A DNA stretch of 64,000 nucleotides from CAZSWR01 sp964610885 (GCA_964610885.1 CAZSWR010000003.1:1-64000), one strand, 5' to 3'. Positions 8,642 to 17,603 are shown, counted from the stretch's first letter. Numbers and translations are program-made. The notes: generated from the sequence alone by a model not told the origin.

Positions 8642-10753
8642 ATGAATAAAATTACCATTTATGTTATTCTTCTATTCTCATTAACTGTAAACTTGAAAGC
8701 TACAGATTTCTGGTGTCAGCCCTTCCACTCATTGGAAATTATGGATATCGCCACGAGCGGGGCGAATATCTTCGTGGGTACTAATGGGGGTGGAGTGTTC
8801 CGTTCCACAGATAATGGCTTGTCGTGGGCTTCTGCGAATGCAGGGCTTACAAAATTTCAAATACGAGCAATTGCTGCCAGCGGTACCAATGTTTTTGTTA
8901 GTAATACTGATGGTGTATTCATTTCAACAAATAACGGCTCATCATGGATTAACGGCAACTCAGGGCTAGAAGGAAACGCTGTATTTTCCTTCGTTGTCAA
9001 CGGTACAGATATATTTGCCGGCACAGCTTTTGGGGGCGTTTTCCGCTCAACAGATAATGGTGAATCGTGGGAGGCTGTGAATTCCGGATTAAGCAATATT
9101 TCCATTTATTGTTTGGCCAAATGCGGACAAACAATTTATGCCGGAACCGGAGACCGCGTTTTTCGCACCAATAATAATGGCGAATCGTGGGAGGCGGCGA
9201 ATACCGGAATGGTCAACAATGCCACTTATAGCTTAGCCGTAAGCGGTACGCAAATATTTGCTGGTACTAATGCTGGCGTGTATCTTTCAACAAACAATGG
9301 GGCCGATTGGATTTCTGCGAATTCTGGATTGGGCGGCAATTCTATTGGCAACTTTGCAATAAAAGGCACCAATATTTTTGCAGGTTCAGAGGTAGGTCTA
9401 TTTGTTTCAACAAACAATGGAACTGATTGGACTGTTGTCAACTCCGCATTGGCCAATAAACCTATTAGGAGCTTAGCTGTAAGTGGGGCCAATATTCTCG
9501 CAGGTTCAGAGGTGGGATTATTCATATCGGCTAACGACGGAGGCAGTTGGTCAGAGTTGTCATCAGGATTGCCAAATTATAAAATATTCAGTATGGTATC
9601 AAACAGATCGAAAATGTTTGCTGGAACTTACGGTGGTGGCGTGTACATTTCGACAAATTTCGGGAAAAATTGGTCTGCGAGCAACTCGGGTTTGACAAAT
9701 AATAGAATTATCAGCATGGCCACAAACGGTATTCAGATCGTAGCTGGTACATATAGTGGAATCTTTATCTCGAACAATAATGGATCGACGTGGAATAGCG
9801 CTGGATTGGCTGGAAATCCAATATATAGCATAGCGTTCAGCGGGAATAATATTTATGCTGGAACGGATGGTGGCGTGTATCTTTCGACGAATAATGGAAG
9901 TGATTGGTTGCCAATGAATTCGGGTTTATCGAACTTAACCGTCAATACATTAGCAATCATTGGAACCAATATTTATGCTGGAACGGATGGTGGCGTGCAT
10001 CTTTCGACAAATAATGGAAGTGATTGGCTGCTAATGAATTCAGGAATTACCAACAATACGATAAATTGTATTACTTCCTGCGGGGAAAGTATTTATGCAG
10101 GGACTAACCGCGGATTATTTCGTAGTATTGACTACGGCGAATCGTGGGATCCAGTCGCCCTCGGATTGCCGAATTTAAGCATAAGGAGTTTAGCCGTCAT
10201 AGGCACAGATGTTTTTGTAGGTACATTTGTCAATGGTATTTTGCGCATAATAAATGACGGTGAGTCCGTTATACAACTGAATAGTGGATTGAACAATTTA
10301 AAAATTCTTAGTTTTGCCACAATTGGCAATTGCATTTTTGTTGGCACCGAAGTCGGAACATGTTCTCACATGGAATTATTTCTTACAACGTCGCCCATAA
10401 TCTCAATCGGCGGAACAGGAGCGACCTCTGGCGGTGATATTACCAGCATTGGCAATTCGCCCTTTGTTGCTCGGGGCATTTGTTGGAACACGATAGGCGA
10501 ACCAACGACTAACGACGCTCATACCGAAGAGTTAGGTTCGTTTTCAACTGGTTTGTTTTCTGCCGACCTTACAGGGCTAAATCCGAATACAGTCTATCAC
10601 GTCAGGGCATACGCCACCGATGCTGACGGCATCGTCGTATATGGAAACGAAATGACATTCACCACCATCCCAACGCTTGGCGAATGGGGGCTGATTGCAT
10701 TTGGCGGCCTGATTGCCTTGATTGGCTGTGCGGTGGTTTGGAGAAGACTTTAG
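8642..10753 (+). CDS. Asp-box beta-propeller protein with IPTL-CTERM sorting signal
   Basis: Secreted protein of 703 residues. ATG 8642 gives the signal peptide MNKITIYVILLFSLTVNL. Residues from about 25 to 590 are 13 repeats of roughly 42 residues, each carrying an Asp-box such as STNNGSDW, and each followed by NSGL..N.I.SLA and IFAGT..G; this predicts one or two beta-propellers. A fibronectin-III-like module follows (GICWNT ... LNPNTVYHVRAYATDADG), of the same type as three modules in the protein at 36960. The end, IPTLGEWGLIAFGGL then a hydrophobic helix and RRL, is an IPTL-CTERM signal, which in known systems is handled by an exosortase/archaeosortase-type enzyme; none is visible in this window. 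The repeats are near-identical at the DNA level in places (9841-10030), so recombination could change their number. Confidence 0.88.
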   Translation: MNKITIYVILLFSLTVNLKATDFWCQPFHSLEIMDIATSGANIFVGTNGGGVFRSTDNGLSWASANAGLTKFQIRAIAASGTNVFVSNTDGVFISTNNGSSWINGNSGLEGNAVFSFVVNGTDIFAGTAFGGVFRSTDNGESWEAVNSGLSNISIYCLAKCGQTIYAGTGDRVFRTNNNGESWEAANTGMVNNATYSLAVSGTQIFAGTNAGVYLSTNNGADWISANSGLGGNSIGNFAIKGTNIFAGSEVGLFVSTNNGTDWTVVNSALANKPIRSLAVSGANILAGSEVGLFISANDGGSWSELSSGLPNYKIFSMVSNRSKMFAGTYGGGVYISTNFGKNWSASNSGLTNNRIISMATNGIQIVAGTYSGIFISNNNGSTWNSAGLAGNPIYSIAFSGNNIYAGTDGGVYLSTNNGSDWLPMNSGLSNLTVNTLAIIGTNIYAGTDGGVHLSTNNGSDWLLMNSGITNNTINCITSCGESIYAGTNRGLFRSIDYGESWDPVALGLPNLSIRSLAVIGTDVFVGTFVNGILRIINDGESVIQLNSGLNNLKILSFATIGNCIFVGTEVGTCSHMELFLTTSPIISIGGTGATSGGDITSIGNSPFVARGICWNTIGEPTTNDAHTEELGSFSTGLFSADLTGLNPNTVYHVRAYATDADGIVVYGNEMTFTTIPTLGEWGLIAFGGLIALIGCAVVWRRL

Positions 10754-10832
10754 TAAAGATGCCTGGCATCTGAGCCATTCCTCCCGAAGTGCGTCGCGTC
10801 TTCGCTCAGAGATACGTGTATATATATGCAAA

Positions 10833-10860
10833 AAAAGCAAGAGTTTTGTCTCTTGCTTTT
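10833..10860 (-). terminator. Hairpin terminator of tRNA-Leu
   Basis: AAAAGCAAGAG and CTCTTGCTTTT form a perfect 11-bp stem around a 6-base loop, with a T-run on the minus strand, directly after the tRNA. Confidence 0.8.
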
Positions 10861-10863
10861 CTG

Positions 10864-10946
10864 TGCGGAAGAGGGGACTTGAACCCCTACGCCCGTTGGG
10901 CACCACCCCCTCAAGATGGCGTGTCTGCCAATTTCACCACTTCCGC
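10864..10946 (-). tRNA. tRNA-Leu, anticodon GAG
   Basis: This 83-base class II tRNA reads on the minus strand from GCGGAAGTGGTG to CCACTTCCGC-type acceptor pairing with discriminator A at 10864. The anticodon stem CCATC/GGTGG encloses the loop TTGAGGG, giving GAG, which reads CUC and CUU codons. A long variable arm (GTGCCCAACGGGCG) and the T-loop GGTTCAAGTCC are present, as expected for leucine tRNAs. The 3' CCA is not encoded. It lies downstream of rpsA but has its own promoter and terminator. Confidence 0.95.
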
Positions 10947-10960
10947 GGTTTAAGGGAATA

Positions 10961-10991
10961 CAAATATACGAACATTTTTCAAAACTGCAAA
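10961..10991 (-). promoter_or_regulatory. Bacteroidota-type promoter of tRNA-Leu
   Basis: On the minus strand TTTG (10988-10991), a 19-base spacer and TATATTTG (10961-10968) exactly fit TTTG-N19-TAnnTTTG. Transcription would begin a few bases before the tRNA 5' end at 10946. Confidence 0.75.
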
Positions 10992-10992
10992 G

Positions 10993-11033
10993 AAAAAAAT
11001 GCAGCCTTCAACTTTTTCGTGAGAGGCTGCATT
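10993..11033 (-). terminator. Terminator downstream of rpsA
   Basis: AATGCAGCCT (10998-11007) pairs with AGGCTGCATT (11024-11033). A-runs and T-runs on both sides mean it could work in both directions. It separates rpsA from the tRNA promoter. Confidence 0.8.
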
Positions 11034-11077
11034 TTTTTTATTATTTGATCAATGAAAGAATTTGATCAACGAATCAA

Positions 11078-12601
11078 TTATTCATCGATATTGTTATAGA
11101 GCGATTTCTGAGCCGTATCGCTGAGCAGGTCGCCAATTGTGAACGAACCGTGGTTCGATCCGGCGCGGCTGGGGTCGATCGGTGTGCGGTCTTCGCGGTC
11201 GCGGCGGTCTCCACCACGGCGTTCGCCACCACGGCGGTCATCGCGTCTGTCTCCACCACGGCGGTCATCGCGACGGTCTCCACCACGGCGTTCTTCGCGA
11301 TCGCCGGAGAAGTCGTGTTCTTCGCCTTGGTAGTTTTCGTCGCCTTTGGCCACGAGGATGAGCGATTCTTCGGCTGGCACGATATCGGAGACAACGACTT
11401 CGAGTTCATCGCCCACGTTCAAATTGATATGTTTGCCCTGAAGGTGGTTTCTCATCTTGCTGCGGGGCACGAATCCGTCGATTTCTTCGTTCAAACGGAC
11501 GATTGCGCCCTGTTGGATGATCTGTGTGATGATACCTTTGAATTCAGTTCCGGCTGTGTAGCGCGTTGCCAATTCTTCCCAGGGATTGGGTTTCGTGCGG
11601 CGGACGCTGAGCGAGACTGTATGATTCTCTTCGCTGATGGCCATGATGTAAACGTCGATTTCCTGGCCGGCTGTGAGCACGTCTGCCGGGCGTTTGACGC
11701 GGGTGGCCCATTGGAGTTCGGTTGCGCGGAGCAGGCCGTCCACGCCGGGTTTGAGTTCGACGTATGCGCCGAAGTCGGTCAAGCGGCGAACGATACCCTT
11801 TTGGATTGAATCCACGGGGAAGAGTTCGGTTGCGCCCTTCCAAGGCGATTCCTCGAGTTCTTTGCGGCTAAGCGCGATTTTGCCTTTTTCTTTGTCGATG
11901 TCGACGATTGTTGCTTTGATTTCGTCGCCGCGTTTGAAAGCCGTCATCGGATCCAGACGGAACTGCGAAAGGCGCGAAACGTGGATAAGCCCTTCCAGGC
12001 CGCCTATGTCCACAAATACGCCGAATGTTGCAACAGAGGAAACGCGGCCTTCGACCACGTCGCCGACGCTGATTTTCGACCAGATTTCTTTATTTAAAAT
12101 ATTTCTACGCGAAACGATAACTGTACGTCTGCCGTCTTCTGTTTCTTGCATTTCATGGATATAAACCTCGAAAGATTTTCCGATAGCGTCCTGAAGTTCT
12201 TCCTCTCCTGGATTCTTCTTCAGTCCGAAGTGCGAAGCCGGCAAAAACAGCGGCATTTCGTCGTAAATTACCCGCAAACCACCGCGGATTCTGGCTTTCA
12301 CTTCGACTGTGATAGTTTCGTTTGCTTCTTTTTTGGTTTTAAGCATATTGTAAACTTTTTCGTAGTGCTGCTGGCGAAGCGCCCGAGTGTCCTCTTTGGG
12401 TTCTTCGGGGGCCGCTTCGGCTGCAGGCTCTGCCTGTTCCTGCGCGATTACGGGCGTGCCGGCAACTGTCTCCTCAGCCGCTGCCACAGGGGCTGCTTCG
12501 ACAGGTGCCGAGGCCTCTGGCGCCGATGTTACTTCGGGTTGGGCAGTTTCCTGCGCGGTTAATTCAACTTGTTGTTCGGGGGTCGATTCTACGTTGCTCA
12601 T
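11078..12601 (-). CDS. rpsA: 30S ribosomal protein S1-like, four S1 domains and an Arg/Asp/Gly tail
   Basis: RNA-binding protein of 507 residues. It opens with an acidic, Ala/Glu-rich segment of about 80 residues. Four S1 RNA-binding domains follow: a degenerate first one (PLFLPASHFG), a canonical second (GVFVDIGGLEGLIHVSRLS), a third (GAYVELKPGVDGLLRATEL) and a fourth (GAIVRLNEEIDGFVPRSKM). The C-terminal 80 residues are low-complexity RRGGDRRDD-type repeats and a conserved end (TIGDLLSDTAQKSLYNNI). Typical S1 has six domains in Proteobacteria and four to six elsewhere; S1 helps load mRNA on the 30S subunit, which matters in Bacteroidota where Shine-Dalgarno sites are scarce. The basic/acidic tail is unusual and may add RNA contacts (inference). 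Confidence 0.85.
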   Translation of the reverse strand: MSNVESTPEQQVELTAQETAQPEVTSAPEASAPVEAAPVAAAEETVAGTPVIAQEQAEPAAEAAPEEPKEDTRALRQQHYEKVYNMLKTKKEANETITVEVKARIRGGLRVIYDEMPLFLPASHFGLKKNPGEEELQDAIGKSFEVYIHEMQETEDGRRTVIVSRRNILNKEIWSKISVGDVVEGRVSSVATFGVFVDIGGLEGLIHVSRLSQFRLDPMTAFKRGDEIKATIVDIDKEKGKIALSRKELEESPWKGATELFPVDSIQKGIVRRLTDFGAYVELKPGVDGLLRATELQWATRVKRPADVLTAGQEIDVYIMAISEENHTVSLSVRRTKPNPWEELATRYTAGTEFKGIITQIIQQGAIVRLNEEIDGFVPRSKMRNHLQGKHINLNVGDELEVVVSDIVPAEESLILVAKGDENYQGEEHDFSGDREERRGGDRRDDRRGGDRRDDRRGGERRGGDRRDREDRTPIDPSRAGSNHGSFTIGDLLSDTAQKSLYNNIDE

Positions 12602-12666
12602 ATTAGCACACCAATAATTATGAATAATTTTGAAATTTCACACGAAACTCCAATACATATAGACTA

Positions 12667-12674
12667 CAAATATA
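12667..12674 (-). promoter_or_regulatory. Likely -7 element of rpsA
   Basis: TATATTTG on the minus strand, about 65 bases before the rpsA ATG, matches TAnnTTTG. The -33 region 19 bases upstream is a poor match. Confidence 0.45.
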
Positions 12675-12780
12675 AAAAGAAATATTGATATAACTAAAGA
12701 AATATTACGAGTTAATGATGATTTTTCTATATTCGCCGCCAATCAAACTCTTCGCATAGCGACATTTACTGACCCAAGAC

Positions 12781-12848
12781 GCAACCGACGACTCTTCAGG
12801 GATAATCATACGTTATTGATTTGACAATCCGGCAGTTATCGGATGAGT
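12781..12848 (+). repeat. Dispersed repeat family C, copy 1 (diverged)
   Basis: About 68 bp with degraded inverted ends (ACCGACGACTC ... ATCGGATGAGT) and the shared core ATCATACGTTATTGATTTGAC. Better copies lie at 35462, 36565 and 47642. Confidence 0.6.
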
Positions 12849-12869
12849 CGCCATGCGCCTGGTCGCAGG

Positions 12870-12967
12870 AACCTTCCGAAGGTTAATACCACTGAGGCTT
12901 TTTCTCAAGACGTACGTTATGAAACCTTCGGAAGGTTTAGGAACCTGTTGAAATAGTATTTCAACAG
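12870..12967. repeat. Palindromes around AACCTTCCGAAGGTT, and paired element E ends
   Basis: AACCTTCCGAAGGTT (12870-12884) and AAACCTTCGGAAGGTTT (12922-12938) are two near-identical perfect palindromes. Directly after, CTGTTGAAAT/ATTTCAACAG (12945-12967) looks like the two ends of element E joined without its middle. The block lies just past the stop of the 12990 gene. Confidence 0.6.
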
Positions 12968-12989
12968 CCAGTTAGGATGCGTAGCAAAA

Positions 12990-14000
12990 TCAACGCAATC
13001 CGGCGAATATCATAATGCAATTTTTAACTTTTTCTGTGTTGTTTTTGCACCAATCTGCCGATTCAGTATTGCCGCTGGCCATGTGGATCCACCGAGCAAA
13101 AACTTCTGTTTGTTCTAATTTCTTCACTTTCATGAATGGTTCGATGTAGGTTCGACTCATAAAGTCATCAGTTTTTTGGCTAAGCAACGAAAGGCTACTT
13201 ATAAGGGCATCAATTTGATTTTTGAATTGAGCAAAACTTGAAGTTGAGGAATTCGTATCGATCATTTCTTTCGCAGCATACATTCCAATCATTGTCTCGG
13301 CCACGGAATAGACAGAATCATTTGATACGGATATTGTAATTTTTTTGTCCGGTTCCCTTATGGCAAAGCTCTTGAAGATTTTCGAGACATTCGAAAATTC
13401 GCGCCGAGCGCGTTCCGTGTAATTCTCCAGCGCTATGGCCGTAAGCGATGCGAAAAGGTACGGAACCCGTTTTTCTTCGCTCATCAGCCAAAAAGCATAA
13501 TAATAATTGCTTCCTGGGTGGATTCTCTTTAATTCCAAAGACTTTCGAATCTCTACGCATGCTTCCTTCGGCTGGTTGTGAGTGAAATATGCAACAGCAA
13601 GGTTGAAATGAAGCATCTGGAAATCAGGATCGGCAGCGATACCTTTTTTGTAGGATTCGACAGCTTTTTCGTACTTATTATCCATATCGTAGCAGTTGCC
13701 GATCAGCATGTATGATGCTGATTTCAAGCCCTGATCGATCCCTTCGAACTTCAACATAATATTGCCATAAGCAATTGCCGAATCGTATTGTTTAAGCTCG
13801 CTGAATGAATATGCCATTTCGAAATATGCCGTTGGCGTTTGCGCATCGAGCGAAACGGCTTCGCGGTACTTCTTGATCGCTTCGGAATATTTTCCCGCAT
13901 CGTGCAGGCTAATGCCTTCGTCGATCAGTTTTTCATAGTTGCCGGCAAAAAGAACCGACGCAAATAGAAAGAAAAGAACAGCAGTTGTTAAATACTTCAT
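12990..14000 (-). CDS. Secreted TPR protein
   Basis: Protein of 336 residues with signal peptide MKYLTTAVLFFLFASVLF cleaved near AGNYE. Residues 25-160 hold four or so TPR units, recognisable as LHDAGKYSEAIKKYREAVSL, AYFEMAYSFSELKQYDSAI, LIGNCYDMDNKYEKAVESY and HFNLAVAYFTHNQPKEAC. The C-terminal half is mixed alpha/beta with no recognised domain. TPRs mediate protein contacts; the periplasmic location follows from the signal peptide. It stands alone on its strand, between repeats downstream and a 500-base gap upstream, so neighbours give no functional hint. Confidence 0.82.
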   Translation of the reverse strand: MKYLTTAVLFFLFASVLFAGNYEKLIDEGISLHDAGKYSEAIKKYREAVSLDAQTPTAYFEMAYSFSELKQYDSAIAYGNIMLKFEGIDQGLKSASYMLIGNCYDMDNKYEKAVESYKKGIAADPDFQMLHFNLAVAYFTHNQPKEACVEIRKSLELKRIHPGSNYYYAFWLMSEEKRVPYLFASLTAIALENYTERARREFSNVSKIFKSFAIREPDKKITISVSNDSVYSVAETMIGMYAAKEMIDTNSSTSSFAQFKNQIDALISSLSLLSQKTDDFMSRTYIEPFMKVKKLEQTEVFARWIHMASGNTESADWCKNNTEKVKNCIMIFAGLR

Positions 14001-14504
14001 CGTTAGCCTAAAATATTAGTTCGTAATAAAGTTCTTCTCTTGACTGTTTGGGTAGTATCTACAAAGCAAGAATCTAAAGTCTTTATGAAGGCTGCCGACC
14101 ATACCCTTTCCCCTGTCTTTTCAAAGGAGCTTTTGCATTGCATTTGAATTAATACTCAAGAAGCAATTCACAAAATCTCTCCTATTCGAAAGTCCTCTCG
14201 ATGAAAAGGTGGGTTTGGAGAAACAGCAACTAACAACTTATCAATGATAGCTATGCAGTGCATCGGAATGCAGTTTGCCCCGAAGCCTTAGGTATTTAAA
14301 ATTTTCAAATACAAATTGCGAACAGAGAAGAATCAAAAACATAAAATAATGAATAATTCTATTATTTCAAAGAAAATTCTGAAAACTCGACTATCCAATG
14401 CCTTTGAACCAAGAACAAATAAGACAATTCTTAGCTTAATCACATATTAGCAAGATAGCGGATTTTTCCGTAATTTTGGTTTTTTGAAATTGTAAGATAT
14501 TCGT
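14001..14504. other. Gene-free stretch between divergent genes
   Basis: AT-rich sequence that must hold the promoters for the TPR gene (left) and the GT4 gene (right). I see no RNA fold, repeat or supported small gene in it. Confidence 0.4.
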
Positions 14505-15815
14505 ATGAAAAACTGTCTTATCGTAGCGTACTATTTCCCGCCCTCGGGCGGACCAGGGGTGCAAAGAGTGCTCAAACACGTCAAGTATCTGCCCGAATTC
14601 GGCTGGAACCCGATAGTCCTTACAGTTTCGAACGGCCAATACCCGGCAATCGATGAGTCGCTCGTGGCCCAAATCCCTGCCGGGACCGAGGTTGTCAAAT
14701 CCCACATATTCGAGCCGTACGACATCTACCGCAAGCTGACCGGCAAGGGCAAAGGCACTGCGATCGACGTGAACGTGATCAAAAAAGATGGACAGAAATC
14801 CGGCTGGCGAGAATCTCTCGCAGAGTTTATCCGCGCCACGTTTTTCATACCCGACGCGCGCATGTTCTGGTACTTCAGCGCGAAGCGAGCCATCGAAGAG
14901 ATTATGCAACAGCACGATATATCAGCGATTTACAGTTCATCGCCGCCCTACACATGTTCCATGATTGCCCGCTGGGCCAAAAAGAAATATAATCTGCCGT
15001 GGGTGGCCGGATTCCGTGATCCGTGGACGGGTTTCATCTCCAGCCCGAAGCGTTGGGCGCTGCCGCGCGCGATCGACCGCTCGATGGAGCATTCCGTTTT
15101 CTCACAAGCTGACGCAGTGGAGTGCGCTTGGAAAGGTATTATTAAGGATGCTTTGGGCAAATATCCCACGCTGGACAGCAAGAAATTCCATCACGTACCA
15201 AATGGCTTCGATTCGGCAGACTATCCCACCGTCGAGGCCACGCGAAATGACCGATTCACACTGACCTACACCGGTTCGATGTATGGCCGCAGGAACCCGT
15301 CGAGCCTGTTCGCAGCGGTGGAAATGCTCATCACGCGCGGGCTTATCGACCCGGCCAAGTTCTGTTTCCGTTTCGTGGGCCGATTCGGCGCGGAGGTGGA
15401 GGATATGTTTCGCTCGGCTTCGTTTGCCGGTAGCATCGACGTCGTCGGGTACATGGCGCATAACGACAGTATTGTCCGCCTGATGCAATCCGATGCCCTG
15501 CTGCTCGTGGTGGACGAATCCAAAGAGAGCGAAGAAATCGTCCCGGGCAAGGTGTACGAATACATCGGCTGCCGCAAGCCCATCCTCGCTATTGCGCCGC
15601 AGGAAAGCGCGATCGCCGAACTGATCCGCGAGACCGGAGCAGGCCGAGTGGCGCACCAATCCGAATTGGAAAAAATTGCCGACATCGTGCTCGAACTCTA
15701 CAAAGTCTGGGATAAAGGCGAACAATTCGCCGCCACGGGTGCCGGAATCGAAAAATACGAACGCCGCGAATCTGCCCGTTCGCTTGCCATGATGCTCGAC
15801 GGATTCTGCAAGTGA
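14505..15815 (+). CDS. Glycosyltransferase family 4-type protein
   Basis: Predicted GT-B sugar transferase of 436 residues. The N-terminus MKNCLIVAYYFPPSGGPGVQ is typical of GT4 enzymes, with the Gly-rich loop that binds the acceptor or phosphate. AGFRDPWTG and the FTLTYTGSMYGRRNPSSL segment (start of the donor-binding Rossmann domain) are typical. ESEEIVPGKVYEYIGCRKPILAI is the conserved nucleotide-sugar site, with Glu and the K-x-YEY-x-x-x-KP pattern. Donor and acceptor are unknown; the role is likely surface polysaccharide or glycolipid assembly. No other polysaccharide gene adjoins it, although a GT2 enzyme lies at 44704. Confidence 0.88.
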   Translation: MKNCLIVAYYFPPSGGPGVQRVLKHVKYLPEFGWNPIVLTVSNGQYPAIDESLVAQIPAGTEVVKSHIFEPYDIYRKLTGKGKGTAIDVNVIKKDGQKSGWRESLAEFIRATFFIPDARMFWYFSAKRAIEEIMQQHDISAIYSSSPPYTCSMIARWAKKKYNLPWVAGFRDPWTGFISSPKRWALPRAIDRSMEHSVFSQADAVECAWKGIIKDALGKYPTLDSKKFHHVPNGFDSADYPTVEATRNDRFTLTYTGSMYGRRNPSSLFAAVEMLITRGLIDPAKFCFRFVGRFGAEVEDMFRSASFAGSIDVVGYMAHNDSIVRLMQSDALLLVVDESKESEEIVPGKVYEYIGCRKPILAIAPQESAIAELIRETGAGRVAHQSELEKIADIVLELYKVWDKGEQFAATGAGIEKYERRESARSLAMMLDGFCK

Positions 15816-16346
15816 TCGGCAGAAACGCCCGAGGCCACAAGTTGGTTTGATTTTTGTTCTTTGAAAGAATTCATTTAAAGAGGTAGTTAATAGAGTATAT
15901 CGGGAAAATCCCCCTGGCCCCCTTTGCCAAATCAGGAGAATAAGGTCCTGTATCGTTATGTATGGGTATTGTACCAAAATACCATTTAGAGCGAGTTGTA
16001 AATCAGAATGATATTTTACCGCGTAGCGGTTGTTGTATTGTAGCATATCGTTTGATTTTTTTGGGTAGATTTCGCGTAGCGAATGTTATATATATATTGA
16101 TTTATGTAGAATTATTATTCAACAACCGCTACGCGGTATGGCCTGCACAGGATAGAAAACTCACTACAATATAACAACCGCTACGCGGTATATTATTATT
16201 AAGATTTTGATGACTCGATCAAAATTGTATCTGGTGGCCTTACCCACACAAAGTGTTATAGAGCCGGTGTTTTATGGATAAACTCCAAATAAACCGAGAT
16301 TTTTCATTAGAGTTTTGTAAACAACAGTTAACTAAAAATATAAACT
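15816..16346. other. Intergenic stretch holding repeat element B
   Basis: About 530 bases. The middle is element B (16017-16190). A short CCCCCTGGCCCCCTTT segment near 15910 resembles the C-rich part of element E. No gene is supported. Confidence 0.5.
16017..16190 (+). repeat. Element B, copy 1
   Basis: About 174 bp with inverted ends: TACCGCGTAGCGGTTGTT at the left and AACAACCGCTACGCGGTA at the right. The inside carries two more CGCGTAGCG-type palindromes (near 16070 and 16120). The other copy, at 35544-35718, is in the opposite orientation. Confidence 0.8.
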
Positions 16347-16961
16347 ATGGACATAGATATTCAAGCGTCGCCGGTATCGGCAGTGATCTTCATCGTAACG
16401 ATCGCGGCCAGCCTCTATGGGCTGATGTATAACCGGCGTTTCGTGGGGCGCTTCCTGCTGCATCCGTGGAGCGTGGTGCATCGCGGCAAATGGTACATGC
16501 CCATCACGAGTGGGTTCCTCCACGCGGATTTCATGCACCTTATTTTCAACATGATGACCTTTTATTTCTTTGCGTTTCCGCTCGAAGAAATTATCGGCAG
16601 CACGAAATTCTTCATTGTTTACTTCGGTTCGATGGTGCTGGCGGACGTAACTTGTATTATCAAGAACTACCAAGACCCCGAATACCGTTCGCTGGGCGCC
16701 AGCGGTGCCGTTTCGGGCGTGATTTTCAGCGTAATACTCTTCGCGCCGACTGCCGGACTGAGTATGCTTTTCGTGCCCGTGCCCATGCCCGCTTATGTGT
16801 TCGCACTGTTATATTTGGCATTCAGTTACTACGCATCGAAGAAGAATTACGACATGACAAACCACGAAGCCCACTTTTGGGGGGCCGTCGCCGGAGTGAT
16901 CCTCACGGTGGCAATGATTCCGGAATCAATTAGTATATTTATAAATGAATTAGGTTTCTAA
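16347..16961 (+). CDS. Rhomboid-family intramembrane serine protease
   Basis: Membrane protein of 204 residues with about six hydrophobic segments. The catalytic dyad is visible: Ser119 in LGASGAVSG and His176 in NHEAHFWGAVAG. The conserved HADFMHLIFNMMTFYFF helix (rhomboid His/Asn region) and EEIIGSTKFFIVYFGS are also present. Rhomboids cut membrane proteins within or near their transmembrane segments; substrates are not predictable. The pyrE start codon lies one base after this stop, so the two genes are very likely translated from one mRNA, though no functional link is known. The ATG at 16347 gives an N-terminus directly before the first membrane helix. Confidence 0.92.
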   Translation: MDIDIQASPVSAVIFIVTIAASLYGLMYNRRFVGRFLLHPWSVVHRGKWYMPITSGFLHADFMHLIFNMMTFYFFAFPLEEIIGSTKFFIVYFGSMVLADVTCIIKNYQDPEYRSLGASGAVSGVIFSVILFAPTAGLSMLFVPVPMPAYVFALLYLAFSYYASKKNYDMTNHEAHFWGAVAGVILTVAMIPESISIFINELGF

Positions 16962-16962
16962 A

Positions 16963-17490
16963 ATGATGACAAGACAAGAATTAGCTCGCAAAATCTTCGA
17001 AACAGCCCACCTGACAGGGACTTTCCTTCTGCGCTCGGGCGTAACCAGCAGCGAATATTTCGACAAATACCGCTTCGAGTCCGATCCGGTACTCTTGGCC
17101 GAAATTTCGCGCCAAATGTCCGAATTGCTACCGAAACAATTCGACGCACAGGCCGGATTGGAAATGGGCGGAATTCCGATAGCAACGGGTATTTCATTTA
17201 ATTCGGGCAAACCGACCGTTTTCGTCCGCAAGAAAGCCAAAGCCTATGGCACTTGCCAGATCGCCGAAGGTATCGAAATCTCGGGCAAAGAACTCGTGAT
17301 CATCGAAGACGTGGTAACGAGCGGTGGCCAAGTCGTGATCAGCACCCAAGAACTACGCGAACGCGGCGCGAGCATTAAAACGGCTCTTTGCGTCATCGAC
17401 CGCGAGGCAGGCGGCAAAGAAGCCCTCGCAGCCGTCGGCATCGAACTCATTCCATTATTCACAATGAGCGAAATCAAGGCTTTGATATAG
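16963..17490 (+). CDS. pyrE: Orotate phosphoribosyltransferase
   Basis: Enzyme of 175 residues that joins orotate to PRPP to make orotidine 5'-phosphate in pyrimidine synthesis. The PRPP-binding motif ELVIIEDVVTSGGQ is intact. The flexible-loop segment VRKKAKAYGTCQIAEG, with conserved lysines and Gly, and GLEMGGIPIATGIS, the usual substrate loop, are also present. The length is slightly short but normal for compact PyrE. Two ATGs (16963, 16966) can start it. It follows the rhomboid gene by one base. The dispersed family A repeat begins on the base after its TAG stop. Confidence 0.93.
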   Translation: MMTRQELARKIFETAHLTGTFLLRSGVTSSEYFDKYRFESDPVLLAEISRQMSELLPKQFDAQAGLEMGGIPIATGISFNSGKPTVFVRKKAKAYGTCQIAEGIEISGKELVIIEDVVTSGGQVVISTQELRERGASIKTALCVIDREAGGKEALAAVGIELIPLFTMSEIKALI

Positions 17491-17530
17491 TTGGCGACTG
17501 CCGTTTTTTATGGGCAGCGCATAGTTGGAC
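17491..17530 (+). repeat. Family A repeat, partial copy
   Basis: TTGGCGACTGCCGTTTTTTA followed by GGGCAGCGCA matches the hairpin end and core of family A. It starts immediately after the pyrE stop codon. Confidence 0.65.
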
Positions 17531-17603
17531 GAACCGTGAGCTTGGGGGAAATGGACTGCTTTGATGGCGATTGATTTAGAAAGTTTTGATATGGAGCTAC
17601 TTG

